Below, piece after piece: positions 11,588 through 23,819 of a DNA stretch of 64,000 nucleotides. This DNA comes from Zymoseptoria tritici IPO323 (Eukaryota; Ascomycota; Dothideomycetes; Mycosphaerellales; Mycosphaerellaceae). Numbering within the stretch: position 1 is the first letter of the stretch; every line of letters begins with the position of its first letter. Both the position numbers and the translations under genes were made by a program. Below the pieces are notes generated by a model, which ran no database searches, was not told the origin of the DNA, and saw only the letters and a list, made by a program, of their open reading frames with translations. The stretch lies in NCBI RefSeq assembly GCF_000219625.1, contig NC_018207.1, forward strand, positions 124,001-188,000. The letters are read 5' to 3'.

Positions 11588-11739
11588 CTTGATTGATGTG
11601 GAAGTGGAGTCTGCAGATTGAAGTGGGATGGAAAGATGCTAGAAACCCGTGCTGATGTCTTGCGAAGGATAAGTCGATGAGCGGAGAAGATGTGCATACT
11701 TATACTCCCTCTCTGCACCGTCTAGTGGGCAGAAGAGGT

Positions 11740-11966
11740 AGTGCATATCGACGGCATTCAAGGCAATGAGGAGCCACCTCTTGTCGATGCTTAGACGATG
11801 CTAAAGACCAGCTCTGCCTGGACTTGATGCACCGTCGTGACAAGGCTGGGGCAGTGCACGTCAATGGCACTCAACGCCATGATGCGCCGTCTCTCGCTGC
11901 AAATTAGACACCGATCAGAAGCCGTGCTGTGCCTGGACTCGTTACACCACGTGGATCAAGGCTATG
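11740..11966. repeat. diverged tandem duplication, two units of about 114 bp
   Basis: The segment from about 11740 to 11853 is repeated in tandem from about 11854 to 11966. Both units start AGTGCA, share a TGCCTGGACT core and end with CAAGGCT. The differences are mostly transitions. It lies 150-380 bp upstream of the small secreted protein gene on the minus strand. Confidence 0.65.
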
Positions 11967-13290
11967 ATAACGATCAAAGAGCGTCATGCCATAAAGAGCA
12001 TAGCCTTACGAAAGGCACTCGCGAGTCATTCAAAGCCATATTCTTCCAATCGGAGCTCGATCGTCCGCCGCCTCTTCTCAGCCTTGTGCTTTTGTTAGAT
12101 GTCAGCCTTGCGAGCCTTTGGCGTCGCGTGTTGGTGGTCGCTTTGTTACGATACTGCCGGTCGATAAGGTCGAGTGTAAAGAGCGGTACCAATCGACCGC
12201 ATGAAAGCGAAGATACAGCCGTGGTACTGGCCGGCAGCTTGTCGGCTTCGCTCTTGCTCCTCATTCCCGCTTCCTCCGACGCCACGCTTGCCAGTCTCAA
12301 CATGCGGACGGGCACTACAATGAGTGCTCCCACCCGTCGCAAGCTTCTCCTGTTCTGCGTTCGTGAAAGGTCTCGTCCAAGCGGCTCATACACGGCAAGA
12401 AAGGAAGCCATTTCCCGTGCAAGCGCAAGAGCGAGTATTTCTGCTCGTGGTATCGTACTCAGAGACCACTCGGAGATACATCGTAACTCCTCCTGCAGTC
12501 TTCGCGAGCGGGAGGAAAGGCTGCAGTATGATGCCTCGAACTTGCGGACATCCACGGCGACAGGAGGTAAGAGCTGTACGGTCCTCGTGGCTCGGTCTCC
12601 TTATCCCTTGGCTCCTCAGCTATCAAGATGCCAGTCGGGAAAACGCCTGAAAGCAGAGTTTCGCGGAGGTGGAAGAGTTGAGCTCTGCAAATTTGCGCCC
12701 TCCGGAACCACTTGTGCCAATGGTTCCGCTCGAATGTGAGTCGGTCGGATCGGATCGGAGAGACGTGGAGCGGCGTTCCTGGCCGTCTCTTTTAGTGATC
12801 GGATCAAACTTCCATATCCTTCTCTCGCGGATGTATGAACGATTGTGGCCGATGCCGCAGCGGTCCCTTCACCTGTGCAACAACGCTTCACACCGGACGC
12901 ACGAAGATCGATATCACACGGAACGAGTTCCTTTTGTCTCTTTAAGTCTCCACGACCACAACATAGTTTCACCTCTTTTAAGTTCGATAGAATGGCTCTT
13001 GCTCCATCTCAATATCTTCAACGAGATCACTTTTGTGGCTTCTTTCTTGATGGACGCCCAATATTTTGACTTTTGCAAAGATCATTCTACTTTTTCGCCT
13101 CTCCTCTTCCATCTTACACTTCTGCTCCACCTCCTCGAAAAAGTAACAAAGTCAACCGCATGCTGTTCGCGCGCTTGGGTATGTGGTCCAGTGGATGGGA
13201 AAGCAGGTCGGATCGAGAGCAAGATCCCGTCGGAACAAGTCAAAGCCAAGACTGCTCTCCAGATGTAGAATCGATCGAAAGCTTGCGCTC
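11967..13290. other. no supported gene; two opposing open frames of uncertain status
   Basis: A 300-codon plus frame (11837-12739) and a 193-codon minus frame (11974-12555) overlap almost completely. Both are rich in Arg, Ser and Leu, have no recognisable domain or signal, and one probably mirrors the other. I do not annotate either as a gene. Confidence 0.4.
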
Positions 13291-14081
13291 TCAGTATGGG
13301 TTGTAGCCACGGCCGCGAGGACGGTATCCGCCACGGTAGCTGTACATCGATCAGTAAAGGTTCAATGCAGCGGCTCTTCTTCATGTGAACTCACCCGCCT
13401 CCGCGTGGTGCGAATGGCTGCTGGCCGTAGCCGCCGCCTCCACGACCACCGTAGCCTCCGCCTGGCGGTCCGCCATAGCCTCCTCCAAAGCCACCACGTC
13501 CACCACCGCGAGGCCCTCCACGTCCGCCTCCACCGCCACGACCAGCACCTCGAGTCATACCAGGCAAGTTTGTCCGTTTGGGCACAACCTGTATCATCTT
13601 GTCAGTATCCATCCATTCACCTCCACATATCACTCGCTCTTCATACCTTGATCGCACGACCGCGGAACGTGCTATCGTTGAGCACCAGCGCCGGCGTGAC
13701 GAGATTGGGCTCCGAAAACTCCACATACGCGTACCCCTTTGGATGTCCGGTAAACTTGTCCAGCAGGATCGTGACGCGGTTGATGGAACCACAGCTCTGG
13801 AAATGCGCCTGGATCTCCTCGGGACTTGCGCCGTAGTCGACATTGCCCACAAAGACACTCCGCGCGTCGATGTCCTCCTTGTTTTCGCGCAAGTTGTCCG
13901 CTTGCGAGTCGATGTTGGCTTGCAGTTCGCGCAACTTGGCGGCTTCGGCTTCCATCTCCTCCACGCGCTTCTTCATTGCCGCAATCTCCTCCTCATCGCC
14001 GAGGTCGTCGTCCTCTTGTTGTCGGTCCAGCTGCTCGTCTTCTTCGCGCTCTTCGCGCTTGACATCTTCGGTGTCGGCCAT
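13291..14081 (-). CDS. pab2: nuclear poly(A)-binding protein, Pab2/PABPN1 type
   Basis: Exons are 13647-14081, 13395-13588 and 13291-13339, giving 225 residues. The N-terminus is acidic ([13 protein letters not shown]). A coiled-coil helix follows at about 30-60 ([20 protein letters not shown]). One RRM lies at about 70-145, with RNP2 SVFVGNVDY and RNP1 KGYAYVEF. The tail is Gly/Arg-rich, with many RGG/GGY repeats, ending in RGYNPY. The acid-coil-RRM-RGG order is that of S. pombe Pab2 and human PABPN1, which bind nascent poly(A) and act in polyadenylation and exosome-linked RNA decay. RGG arginines are usual methylation targets. I chose the ATG at 14081; a GT..AG pair around 14203-14108 suggests a 5'UTR intron, so upstream in-frame codons are probably not translated. 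Confidence 0.93.
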
Positions 14082-14108
14082 CGTGGCGGAGGATGTGTCG
14101 GAGATTGA

Positions 14109-15717
14109 TCTGGGTGGGGTTCGCGTTAGGGACTCCTCTGGCATGCTCGCAGAATGAAGGTGGGTAAGAATGCAGGCGCGTGGCGGGTCAGGGACGTACC
14201 AGGAGTAGGAGGTAAGGTGTTGGTAGTGGAAGTGGATTGGAAAGGTAACGCGCTGGGTTAGACGGCGCAGTGAGAGGTGTTGTGGTGGATGTGAAGGTAA
14301 TGGAGGAAGCTGTTCTGAAAGTCGGAGCTGTGAAAGATGCCCTTCACATGAAATGCGTCTAACCGCTTCGGAATTAGTTCCGTTTGCATCACCATTCTTC
14401 AGTCTTCACAATCCGTCTCGTCTTCCTTGTGAAACATTCACCGACTGAGGATTATTCCCGCCGCATGATTCGTGAGTGAACGGAACATGGAACATGGAAC
14501 ATCACTGGAGTACGCAGGAGTGTTCTCCCTACCAACGATCGTGAACAAGGCACCGGAATTCATGTGGTTCCAGAGGAGGACTTCTGACATCTTGAATATG
14601 CTGGGAGGGAGGAGTGATTCGCCCGGTTGCCTGACTGCAGAGCCACATAACATGGTCCCCGCTGACGAACTACGCTTGCTGCTCAATTCCCAAGTCAGCG
14701 AACGAGACAGAATGGAGATAATCATGGACCGATCACGACTCCATTCAGCGTTCACAGTGTGAGGCTGAATCCGTTCCTCGACGCAGGAGTCCAGCAAAAG
14801 CAAGGCACAGTCCACAGCAGGGAGGAAGACACGCCGGTTGACATTCAGTTCAACAGCTTTGCGATGTCGCGACGACAACAAGCCTACGAGATACTCCTAC
14901 TTCACTGCCCCAACTCTCCCAAGCGCCAACGGAAGCATGAGCCTCACTCGCGGAATCCTGATCTCAGCATCGTTGAACCTCATCTCTCGCCAATCGAAGA
15001 CACGCAAACGTCGTTCCTCACTCTCCCTCCCTCACATTTGCCAGATTGCCAGACGCAGTCGCAGACCTGAGATCTGGCCTCTCTGTAGAGTCTCACTAGG
15101 TGCTTGCTATTTGCTAGGTCTGGCAACGCACTCTCCTCGGTACGGGAAAGGGCACTGCAGATTCCGGGAAGTAAATATCAAGGCAAGCAGTCTCCCTGGA
15201 GATCTTGGACTGTGAGCGGGAGGAAGCACTTCCGTCGCTGCTAGGGCTCTCGTCCGGTGGTCTCGAACAGGGCCGAATGCCAGACTCGGCAGAGGTTGAG
15301 GCTGACGGCAGATCGAAGGTTGATGACTGGCACAAGGTGCTTGAGATTCCGTGTGAGTGAGGCGGCCTGGACGAGATGGTCGTGATGCATGTCCACGGTC
15401 GACTGACGTTTCGTGCTTGCTGGTCGTGGCGCTGGCATTCTCAATGTTCGACTCAGAGACTGCTCGTACCTCATCGTTAGTCCCGCCTCATTCCACGTCC
15501 CAAGGCATCCTTAAAGCATACACGTCCTATCCCATGCCTTGACTTCATTCTATAATACACCCCATACGCATATCCTTCTATTCACACCTCGCATTTCCGC
15601 TCTTTCGTCGTCGTAATTAGGTATTGCAGTCGTAAAGCATGCCTTCTTCTCACGCCATACCCTCCGAACTCACCACCACGCCACCGACTCCCAAACAGTA
15701 TCTCCGGCCATCCCTCC
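14109..15717. other. 5' region of pab2 and long intergenic stretch, no supported gene
   Basis: A probable 5'UTR intron (donor GTACGT near 14202, acceptor CCCAG near 14108) belongs to pab2. The rest contains only unsupported small frames. The 3' flank of the PHD-finger gene is pyrimidine-rich. Confidence 0.5.
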
Positions 15718-18700
15718 TCACAATCCCGTCTTGTAAATCGTCCGACTCCTCCCCCCATCATTCTTCCGAAAGACGACTTGTTTCTGAAAAACACACACAA
15801 ATTAGCACTCACTCCCTCGACCATCCACTCCAACAGCAAGAAGAAAAGAAGCAAAAAACTCACATCAACAACATCCATCACCAACCCCAAATCCAATCCC
15901 AAAAACTCCTCCACCGTCGCACAATTCTTCAGCGTACTGACATCTTCCCCCGGCAGAGATCTCAGCCCACCTTCCGTGTCCAATTTCCTGACCTGTTTCC
16001 TCTCCCTCTCTCGCATCTCCGTCGTGTCCACGACCGCACAACCTTTGCCATACAGCTTTTTCATGCGCGCGTTGATCTGCTGTTTACGTGTCGGACGAGC
16101 TTTGATCTCAGCAATCTTGGCGGCCCGATCAAAGAAGTATTGCGGGTACGCCTCGGCGAGGTTATTGGTGGATATGTTGGGTTCGGGAGGCATGTCGCGG
16201 ATGATGTTCCAAAGTTCGCGGTCGAAGGGAGCATCGGTCGACGTCGTCGGAAATGATGGAGGGTGTGTCGGAGGAGGGAAAGGGCGGTGAGTGACTTGCA
16301 TGGGAGCTATGGGAGCGGTCTGCTGTTGAAAGGTCGGTGCTGTATTGTCGTGGTCCATCACATGGTCCAGTAAGGCCATCGCGGCGCCAATGTCCTGGCT
16401 TGGGCCCGATGCTGATAGCGCGACGAGAGCATCCTCCATTACAGTATCCTCATGGTTGGGTGGAGCCTGGAAAGATCGCTCGCAAATGTCGAGTAGGGAC
16501 TCCTCATCCGCGGTGTTCGGGTTCGGTCTCTCGCCGACCTCGTACTGTCCAGTAGAGTCGACACCCGCAGTTTCATCAACATCGGAGTTGTGCGAAGCGC
16601 CTCCGGAAGTGTCGGGCTCGATTTCTGGCTCCACGCTGACCGATCCGCCATCGACTGATACCTCATCGTCTTCAACGACCGGCCGTGTTCTCCGCTTCGA
16701 CTTGCTCGGTGTGGTATGCTGATCGTCCTGTTCCCTTCGCTGTGACTGTTCACGTGCGCCGGCCTGCGACTGCTTCACTGGCGACACAGGCTGGCCCAAA
16801 GTAGGATCCCAATGCTCGACCTCCTTCTCCAAACCCGGGATGAGTCCGAACCAGAGCGTCTTGGGCTTGCCACCAAAGCTTGGCTTCCAGTCCAGCCTCC
16901 GCAGATATCTCTTATCTTTGTCGACTACAGCTTCTTGCCCGTACATGGTGGCTTTCAGGTTTTCCGCCCAATTGCTCTGCCCGAGCTCGTAGCCTGGAAT
17001 GTTCTTAGCGATCCACTCGGCGGCGCCGCGGCATGTGAGTCGTCTTCCAGGGGTGTCGCACATCGCCATGCAGATGAGCTGGCGGTAGACTCCCGGCGGG
17101 CGGCTGAAGGAATTTCCCAGACCGTGGACACCGGTAGACTTTGGATCCTTGTCTTTTTGCACGGGCGCAGCGGATGGGGTAGGAGATTCACCGGTGGAAG
17201 CTGATTTCCGTCGCTTGCGCCTATGCCTTGGATCAGTGCTGGGCTCGTTTTCGTCCTGGCGTTCATCCGTTTCTGCATTAGCATCCACCAACGAGGTATT
17301 TTGGTCGAGCTCGGAGTCGACATCTGGTGGAGGCTCCCGGGCATCCGAGATGGCCTTGCCCTTTGTCGTCGAGTGGTCCTTCCGTTGTCTCTCTGCGGGA
17401 TTGTGTTCGCAGCGAACATGTGCACGGCGGCAATCGGAGCACGCCGTTGATGATGCGCCCAGACGGTGCTCGCAACGCTGCTTCTTCCGTCGGCAATCCT
17501 CGCATGCCGTCGTCCTCGATGCATCAAGTCTGACCATAGCAGCATGTTGCTCATCAAGGGAAGGAGCGTCTTGCATCACATCCTGGACTTTTCGAGAACT
17601 GCCGGCGCTTGCGGCCATAGATTCATCAACCGAAGGTGCTCGCGATGGTGGAATAGAAGCTGACTTTGATACTCTGGAACCATTGATGATCGTCGACAGC
17701 GGCGTCGCCGTGTTAGCTGCTGCCGTGGTTTTCACGCACTCGGGGCACATCTTGATGCCGAATGGATTGGACGGCACAGGTATCACCTTGCACTCTATGC
17801 ATATGATCGACTTCGAAGGCTTTGATCGTGAGCCTGTCCGTTTGGCGAACGAGCGGGTGTTCTCTGTCGTCATGACACTATCGACGGGCGAGGCAGACCC
17901 AATGGAGTCGCGCAAGTGGTTGGTCGGGACTTCCGGTTTGGCGACCTGTTCTGCTGCAGCTTGTAGTGGGAAAGTAGTCGAAGGTCGCGATGCGTTTTCC
18001 TGTGGCACACTTGGGTTGTCGTTGATGTGAGGATCCTCAGGCGAGCGATGAGGTTGGACAATGCCGACTTTGTCAGGAAGTGGAGCGGGCGCATCACCTT
18101 CGCCAGTCTTGCACTTGCCGCCCCGATCCGTATCGGTCGTATCGTTTCCTTCAGGCGCGATCGAGACTGTCGACGTCTCCGTTGAGGCATCTTTCTCTGT
18201 TGTCTCAGGCAATTCCTGTCCGGGAGGACCAGTTGTGGTGTTTGCTGGTGGCAAGATGACCTTCCGTGTCAGATTGAGCTTCTTCGCTTTCTTCGGCATG
18301 GCAGGCCTCTCCGGCGAGTTGAAGCTCTCATCGACGAGATTGGCAGCCTCATCGGAGTCGATGTCAATGCCGGCTGCATTGGCCCGCTCTGGACGATGAT
18401 TCGTGGCCTGTTCCTCCACTGACGATGTGGCGGCCTCATACCGCGAAGGTTCGACTGCAGAGCCGCCCTGCAAGGGCCGGTCGTTTTCGGCAGCCGTCTC
18501 ACATCGCTCTTGATCAGCCAGCTGAGCCTTCGCCCGCACGATCGGTGCTACTCCTTCGGTCATTGTGGCTGTCGCAGCAGATCCAACCACAGGTCGTGAG
18601 TCTGCGACGAGAGCGTCAACCATAGTGGTGGTGACGACCGCGGCAGGAGTTTCGGGTATTTCTGCGACAGCCTGAGGATTGGCCTCACCCTCAATTCGAG

Positions 18701-20553
18701 CTGGCGGCGGACCAGGAGCTTCCTTGTGTGGCTCCTTATGCTCCTCTGCCAAGCGTGGCTTCTTCGCTGGACTGGCCACTTCCGAAGCAAAAGGCATGTC
18801 TGCAGTGTCCGACGTCTCGGGAGCCCGACGCTTCAGAGGAACGCGCCTTCTCTTACACCGCGGACATTGCCACTCAGGGCTTTCAAATTGCGGTCCAATC
18901 AGGCATCTTCGGTCGTAATACCGGGGACACGTCGAACACCGCAAAAGCTTCTGCGTACGCTCTTTGCAAACATGGCATTTGGGACCCTTTGATCCAGTAG
19001 AGTCCGATGCAGATGGCACACTAGCCACTGAAACGGAGTCTGTGTCTCGCTGAAGCCGGGCCTGAAGAGGCGGCACTGTACTGTTGGCGCGTGACTTTGG
19101 CGAGTTTGGCGCTGCAGTGACCATGTCCGGACCGTCTTCGGGCAGACCGAGGGCTGAGCCTCTGATAACGAATTCGTCTTGTCCTACACGAACGGGCGCT
19201 GCGTTGACCGTGGGACCGCTTGCGGCGGCACCTCTTATGGCGAAATCGTTCTGCACGACGTGGTTGGCCAGGAATGCGCCCTTGTTCAGCAAAGATGGTG
19301 GCACGTCCTGTCGAGGCTGGGTGAAGTAATGTCTGCGTCCGTCGAGGTAGAGCTCCATACAGTCTCCAAGTCGATACATCTGAAACAGCTTGACATTCTG
19401 GAGGCCCTCGAAGCAGCGCTGCGCTGCAACTCTTCCAGGTGCATCACTTTCGAACGCGATCACGAAGCCGATCGTGTCCATGTGGATACATTTGGGCGCG
19501 TGACTGACCTCTACAGCCGCCACCAGTTGGCGCTTGATACCGATAGCCGATGGCATGTATTGGGATGATATTGCGATATGTGGATATTGCAGAATATCCG
19601 ATCTGAAATCCCGCATCGACTTTGGAGCAGTGGGAACTCCTTCCAGACCAGGAGGTGAAGAGACGGGTTGCGCAAGCCCAAAGCGAGCTGGGCCTGTAGG
19701 AATTGGTGCTTCTCCAACTTTCCTCTTGGTTCGCGGTGGTGAGATTGACTTCCTCCAAGAAAGATTGCGAACGAAAAGGGGCGGAGGTGACACTGCATCA
19801 CGGGCTGGAGGAGGCGAGCGAGCAGCACGTGGAGGTGGTGAGCTACGCGACGCAGCTGGTCTTCTCAAAGACGAAGGAGATTTGCGTCTGACGTATGCTT
19901 AGCAGGGTGAACACTCGATGTGGCTCAAAATCTACACACCCATCACACCATGAACCATAGCGATCTCTGTAGCGATCATCACGGGGATAGTCGAATTCGT
20001 CCCGACGTTGTCGACCGCGATGATCAATATCAGATCCTTCCCGTCGGAACGCATGCCTCACATTCGCAGGAGATGACAGCGCGTCCGGGCGGTACGACTC
20101 GTATCTAGTCGATGGTCGAGGTTCTTGAGAGCCATAAGACCCATAGCCGTCCGGGAAACGCGGTGGTGATGCCCTCCGATCGTGGTCCTGAAGCACCTGG
20201 GTCAGCATAATGTAGCTCGCTGCGTATCTCGTTGTTACAAAAAGTTCAAACGGCAGTGCACGCTCAGGTCTTTTCAGTTTATTGTTTTGGTCGTCACTTG
20301 GTTTTCAGAGGTTGCGCGCGGTCCTCGAAAGAACAGCCGCATCCATGCAGGAACCATCGGACCTTTTACCAGTGGTGTCATCGTTGCGTGATTGGCCATT
20401 GCCGGCGCTGTGAGAATACAGGAGGGTCAAGTATCGACTTACCCTGCTGTCTGACACGCGGTAATCCGAACGTCCCTCATCGTCCTCCCGACTTGCTGAC
20501 GCGCCCATGTATCGAGACGCGCCGGAGAGTAAGCTGGCTCGCGATGGGTGCAT
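15718..20553 (-). CDS. large PHD-finger and winged-helix nuclear protein
   Basis: Exons are 20443-20553, 19940-20187, 15864-19887 and 15718-15783, all in phase, giving 1482 residues. The N-terminus is Arg/Ser/Asp-rich. Residues about 225-300 look like a degenerate RRM-like fold (GFVIAFESDAPGRVAAQRCF). Residues about 423-466 form a PHD-type zinc finger (CHVCKERTQKLLRCSTC then CPRCKRRR). Further CxxC pairs lie near residue 820 (CIECKVI, CPEC). Two C6-like short clusters lie near 905-950 (CEDCRRKKQRCEH, CSDCRRAHVRCEH). A forkhead/winged-helix-like segment lies near 1045-1150 (RRLTCRGAAEWIAKNIPGY, QSNWAENLKATMYG). The rest is disordered and rich in Ser/Thr/Pro/Asp. The domains point to chromatin or transcription control; the precise complex is unknown. 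The first two exons join by a 255-nt intron, which is long for this region, and the second donor (GTGTGT) is weak, so the N-terminus is less certain. Confidence 0.8.
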
Positions 20554-21019
20554 TGACTGATGCTCGCGTCGGTGGGGAGAAAGTTGTCATCACTGTCGTC
20601 GGTGATGGTCCGGAGAAGAGTTGCGGGGTCTTGGGAGAAACGGACTTTCGACCTGAGGTTGTTGAATGCTTTGACATGAAAAGAGAACAAGATATCGTGC
20701 GGCGCCGCGGGACCATGGCAATATCTCTCACGTCAATGTCGTATCGGAATTTGGACGGTCAAGGTTCCGGGAAGGTTGAAGGAGGATGCTAGATCTAGCG
20801 CCGAGCTAGTTCTAATCAATTCCGGCCCGCAGAATCGAGGGGTCCAGTGTTCACCACAAGGCGGAAGGCGATCTTTGGACGACGTGGAGTCACTGCAGTG
20901 TCGAAGTTGGTCTTGACAGCTTCCATTGTCGTCTTGTCTCACGACTTCACTTCGTTCTCCGCCCCGACAGTGCTCGCTACTCGCCCAAGTCTGCGTATGC
21001 TCAGTGCATCCTCAACGAC
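20554..21019. promoter_or_regulatory. shared divergent promoter region
   Basis: This 466-bp gap separates the divergent starts of the PHD-finger gene (minus) and the Cex1-like gene (plus), so both promoters must lie here. I see no sharp TATA element. Confidence 0.5.
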
Positions 21020-23551
21020 ATGGACTTCCTCAAGTCGGCCGTGGCCTCCATAGCCAAAGGTCCCGCGTTTGGCTATTCGTTCGGTGATCGCGTGGACTTT
21101 GATCAGTCCATCTGGACGTTGCACAATGGCACGAAGCGGGTGAGTATGGTCGGAGGAACAGTATGAGCTCAAATCATACTAATCATGCCCAGGAAGACGG
21201 CTCGAAATGCAGCATCTTCTCCTTCGACATCACCGCCAACCGATCACGATTACCACTCGCGAGGAATGCTCTGCGGAAGTTCAAGACTTTGCGACATCCG
21301 GGCATAGTAAAAGTGCTGGATACACTAGAGGTGGGTGATTTAGAACGAGCACACATCAATCGCACGGCAGAAGACTTATTGGACAACAAGGTAGACAGAA
21401 TCACTTATCTACATCGCAACTGAGCGCATCACACCCTTGAACTGGTCCACACGACGAAAAGCACTATCCGAGGAGAGCCTGAGATGGGGACTGCACAACG
21501 TCGCGAAAACGCTCAAGTTCATCAACGACGAGGCCGCATCGGTGCACGGCAGTATTCGAGCATCGTCAATCTTCACGAGTGAAAGCGGAGAGTGGAAGAT
21601 TGGAGGTCTGGATATACTGAGCTCGATGAAGGAGGATGATGCGGTGATCTTTACACAAGGCAGTCTGGTGCCGGATATTGGACGCTACTCTGCGCCGGAG
21701 GTCGTCAAAGGAGGATGGGACAGCGTACGGAGAAATCCTACACACGCACTGGACTCATACAGCTATGGCATTCTGGTGACAGAAGTGTTCAACGCTGGAC
21801 TCTCAGGAACCGACCAGATTGGATCGACGAAAGGCATTCCTGTGAATATGCAGAACAGCTACAAGCGTTTGGTCCATGCAGCGCCCAAGATGCGACTGAG
21901 CGTGGCGCATTTTCTGGAGCAAGGCGTCCGCAGCGGCGGTTTCTTCGACACGCCTCTAATACAGCTTACGGATGGTATAGATAACATGGGATTGAAGAGC
22001 GAGACTGAAAAGGATGCGTTTTTGAGGTATGCTGTGCTTGCTCTTCCAGGATTGACTCAGCTGACATGACCTTCCAGCGAACTCTCAGCAGTCGTGGAGT
22101 CAGACCAATTCCCGGAAGAGTTCTTCAAGGTCAAGGTCTTGCCCGAACTCCTCAAGTCCGTCGAGTTCGGAGGCGGAGGACCCAAATCATTCGCTCTGGT
22201 GATGCGAATCGCACAGAAGCTGTCCGAAGACGAATACGACACTCAAATCACACCTGTCGTGGTCAGGCTCTTCACCAGCCCTGACCGCGCTCTCCGGGTC
22301 TGCCTACTCGACAACCTCCCCCTCATGATCGATCACCTCTCCCAGAAACTAGTCTCTGACAAGATCTTCCCCCAAATGGTCACCGGCTTTGGCGACCTCG
22401 CTCCTGTCGTCCGCGAACAGACCGTGAAAGCAGTCCTCGTCGTCGTCCCAAAACTCAGCGACCGCATCGTCAACGGCGAACTGCTCCGACATCTCGCTAA
22501 GACTGCCAATGACGAACAACCCGGCATCCGAACCAACACGACGATCTGTCTGGGCAAAATCGCCAAGAACCTCGGCGTCAACTCCCGCGCCAAAGTCTTA
22601 ACGGCAGCCTTCTCCCGCGCCCTCCGCGATCCGTTCGTGCACGCCCGAAACGCCGCTTTGATGGCGCTCGCCGCGACCGCAGATGTCTTCTCCGAAGACG
22701 ACTGTGCCACGAAGATGCTCCCGGCCATCTGCCCCTCGCTCGTCGACAAGGAGAAGATGATTCGCGACCAAGCCAACAAGACCCTCACCGTGTACCTCGA
22801 CCGCGTACGTAAATACGCCACCACTCTCCCCGACACTGTCTTGCCACCTCCAGAAAGCGTCTCCGCTGGTGGAACTCGAATGAGTACACCACAACCCGGC
22901 CAACAATCCGCCAGCGCCCAAGGAAGCAGCCAATGGATGGGCTGGGCCATATCCTCCTTCACCAACAAACTCGGCTCCGCAACAGGCGAGATCCAACCAA
23001 ACGGCACACCCGCCGCAGCAGCCGTGACCGCCATCTCCCGACCACAACTCGACCGATCAGCCTCTTCCTCACCAGCCGTCAACGGCCGAGAAGCTCGCGT
23101 CCTACTTTCCTCCAACCCCGCTCAACCCTCTTCCCTCCGCAGCGGCCTGTCCACCCCCGCGGCAGATGAAGAAGACTTCGGCGACGGATGGGGCGACATG
23201 GACGATAATCCTCCCGCCCAGGACGAAGAAGAGGCAGCGGATGCATGGGGCGAACCCGTGGCGAAGAAACCTGTTTTGAATACGAGGCCGAGCACGGCGA
23301 AGAGTACGTATGATGATGGAGGCGAGCCGGACTTTGAGGGGTGGCTGAATGCCAAAGCCAAGGCGAAGACGGGAGGGGGTGCTGGGAAGGTGTTGCCGAA
23401 GGGGTTGACGAAGAAGACGACGTCGACGCTGGCGGTGACAGGGAGGCCGGCGGTGAAGTCCTCGAAGAGTAATCTCGCGACGAAGCCTGCGGCGAGTAGC
23501 AAACCGAATGTGCAGGAAGAAGATGATGATTGGGGAGATGCTTGGGGTTAG
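21020..23551 (+). CDS. cex1: Cex1/Scy1-like pseudokinase with HEAT repeats
   Basis: Exons are 21020-21139, 21193-21330, 21395-22026 and 22078-23551, giving 787 residues with all phases consistent. The N-terminal third is a degenerate protein kinase fold (GPAFGYSFGDRV, LRHPGIVKVLDTLE, IYIATERITPLNW, VHGSIRASSIF in place of the catalytic loop, YSAPEVVKGGWD). The HRD and DFG motifs are absent, as in SCYL/Cex1 pseudokinases. From about residue 300 to 560 it carries HEAT-type repeats (LPELLKSVEFGGGGPK, SDKIFPQMVTGFGD). The C-terminal region is Ser/Pro-rich and acidic, with a repeated DDWGDxWG motif that resembles trafficking-adaptor binding sites. Yeast Cex1 works in nuclear tRNA export and elongation-factor handover, and SCYL1 in Golgi COPI traffic. 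Either role is possible. Confidence 0.93.
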
Positions 23552-23819
23552 GTTAGGAGAGGCGTGAGGGAGAGAAATGTAGACCGTTGGAACAGTCACC
23601 GTCTAATCGATCTTGCCATCTGCCGCATGGACAGTAAGGATGTGCAGAGGACTTCTCGTGCTTCGAAGGTTGCACACGGTCTCGACATGCTTCATATACC
23701 AGCAATTCCCGACTAGCTGCAAGATGCCTCTCCGAACAGGATCCCGTATGCCTCATCTAACCATGTAAAACTCCACCCACATGCCTCGTTGCCAGAATCA
23801 GTCCCACCACCCATCCAAT

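Noticed and set aside
11837..12739. A 300-codon plus frame with a 193-codon antisense frame
   Set aside because: No domain, signal or splice evidence; overlapping frames of similar composition suggest chance openness.
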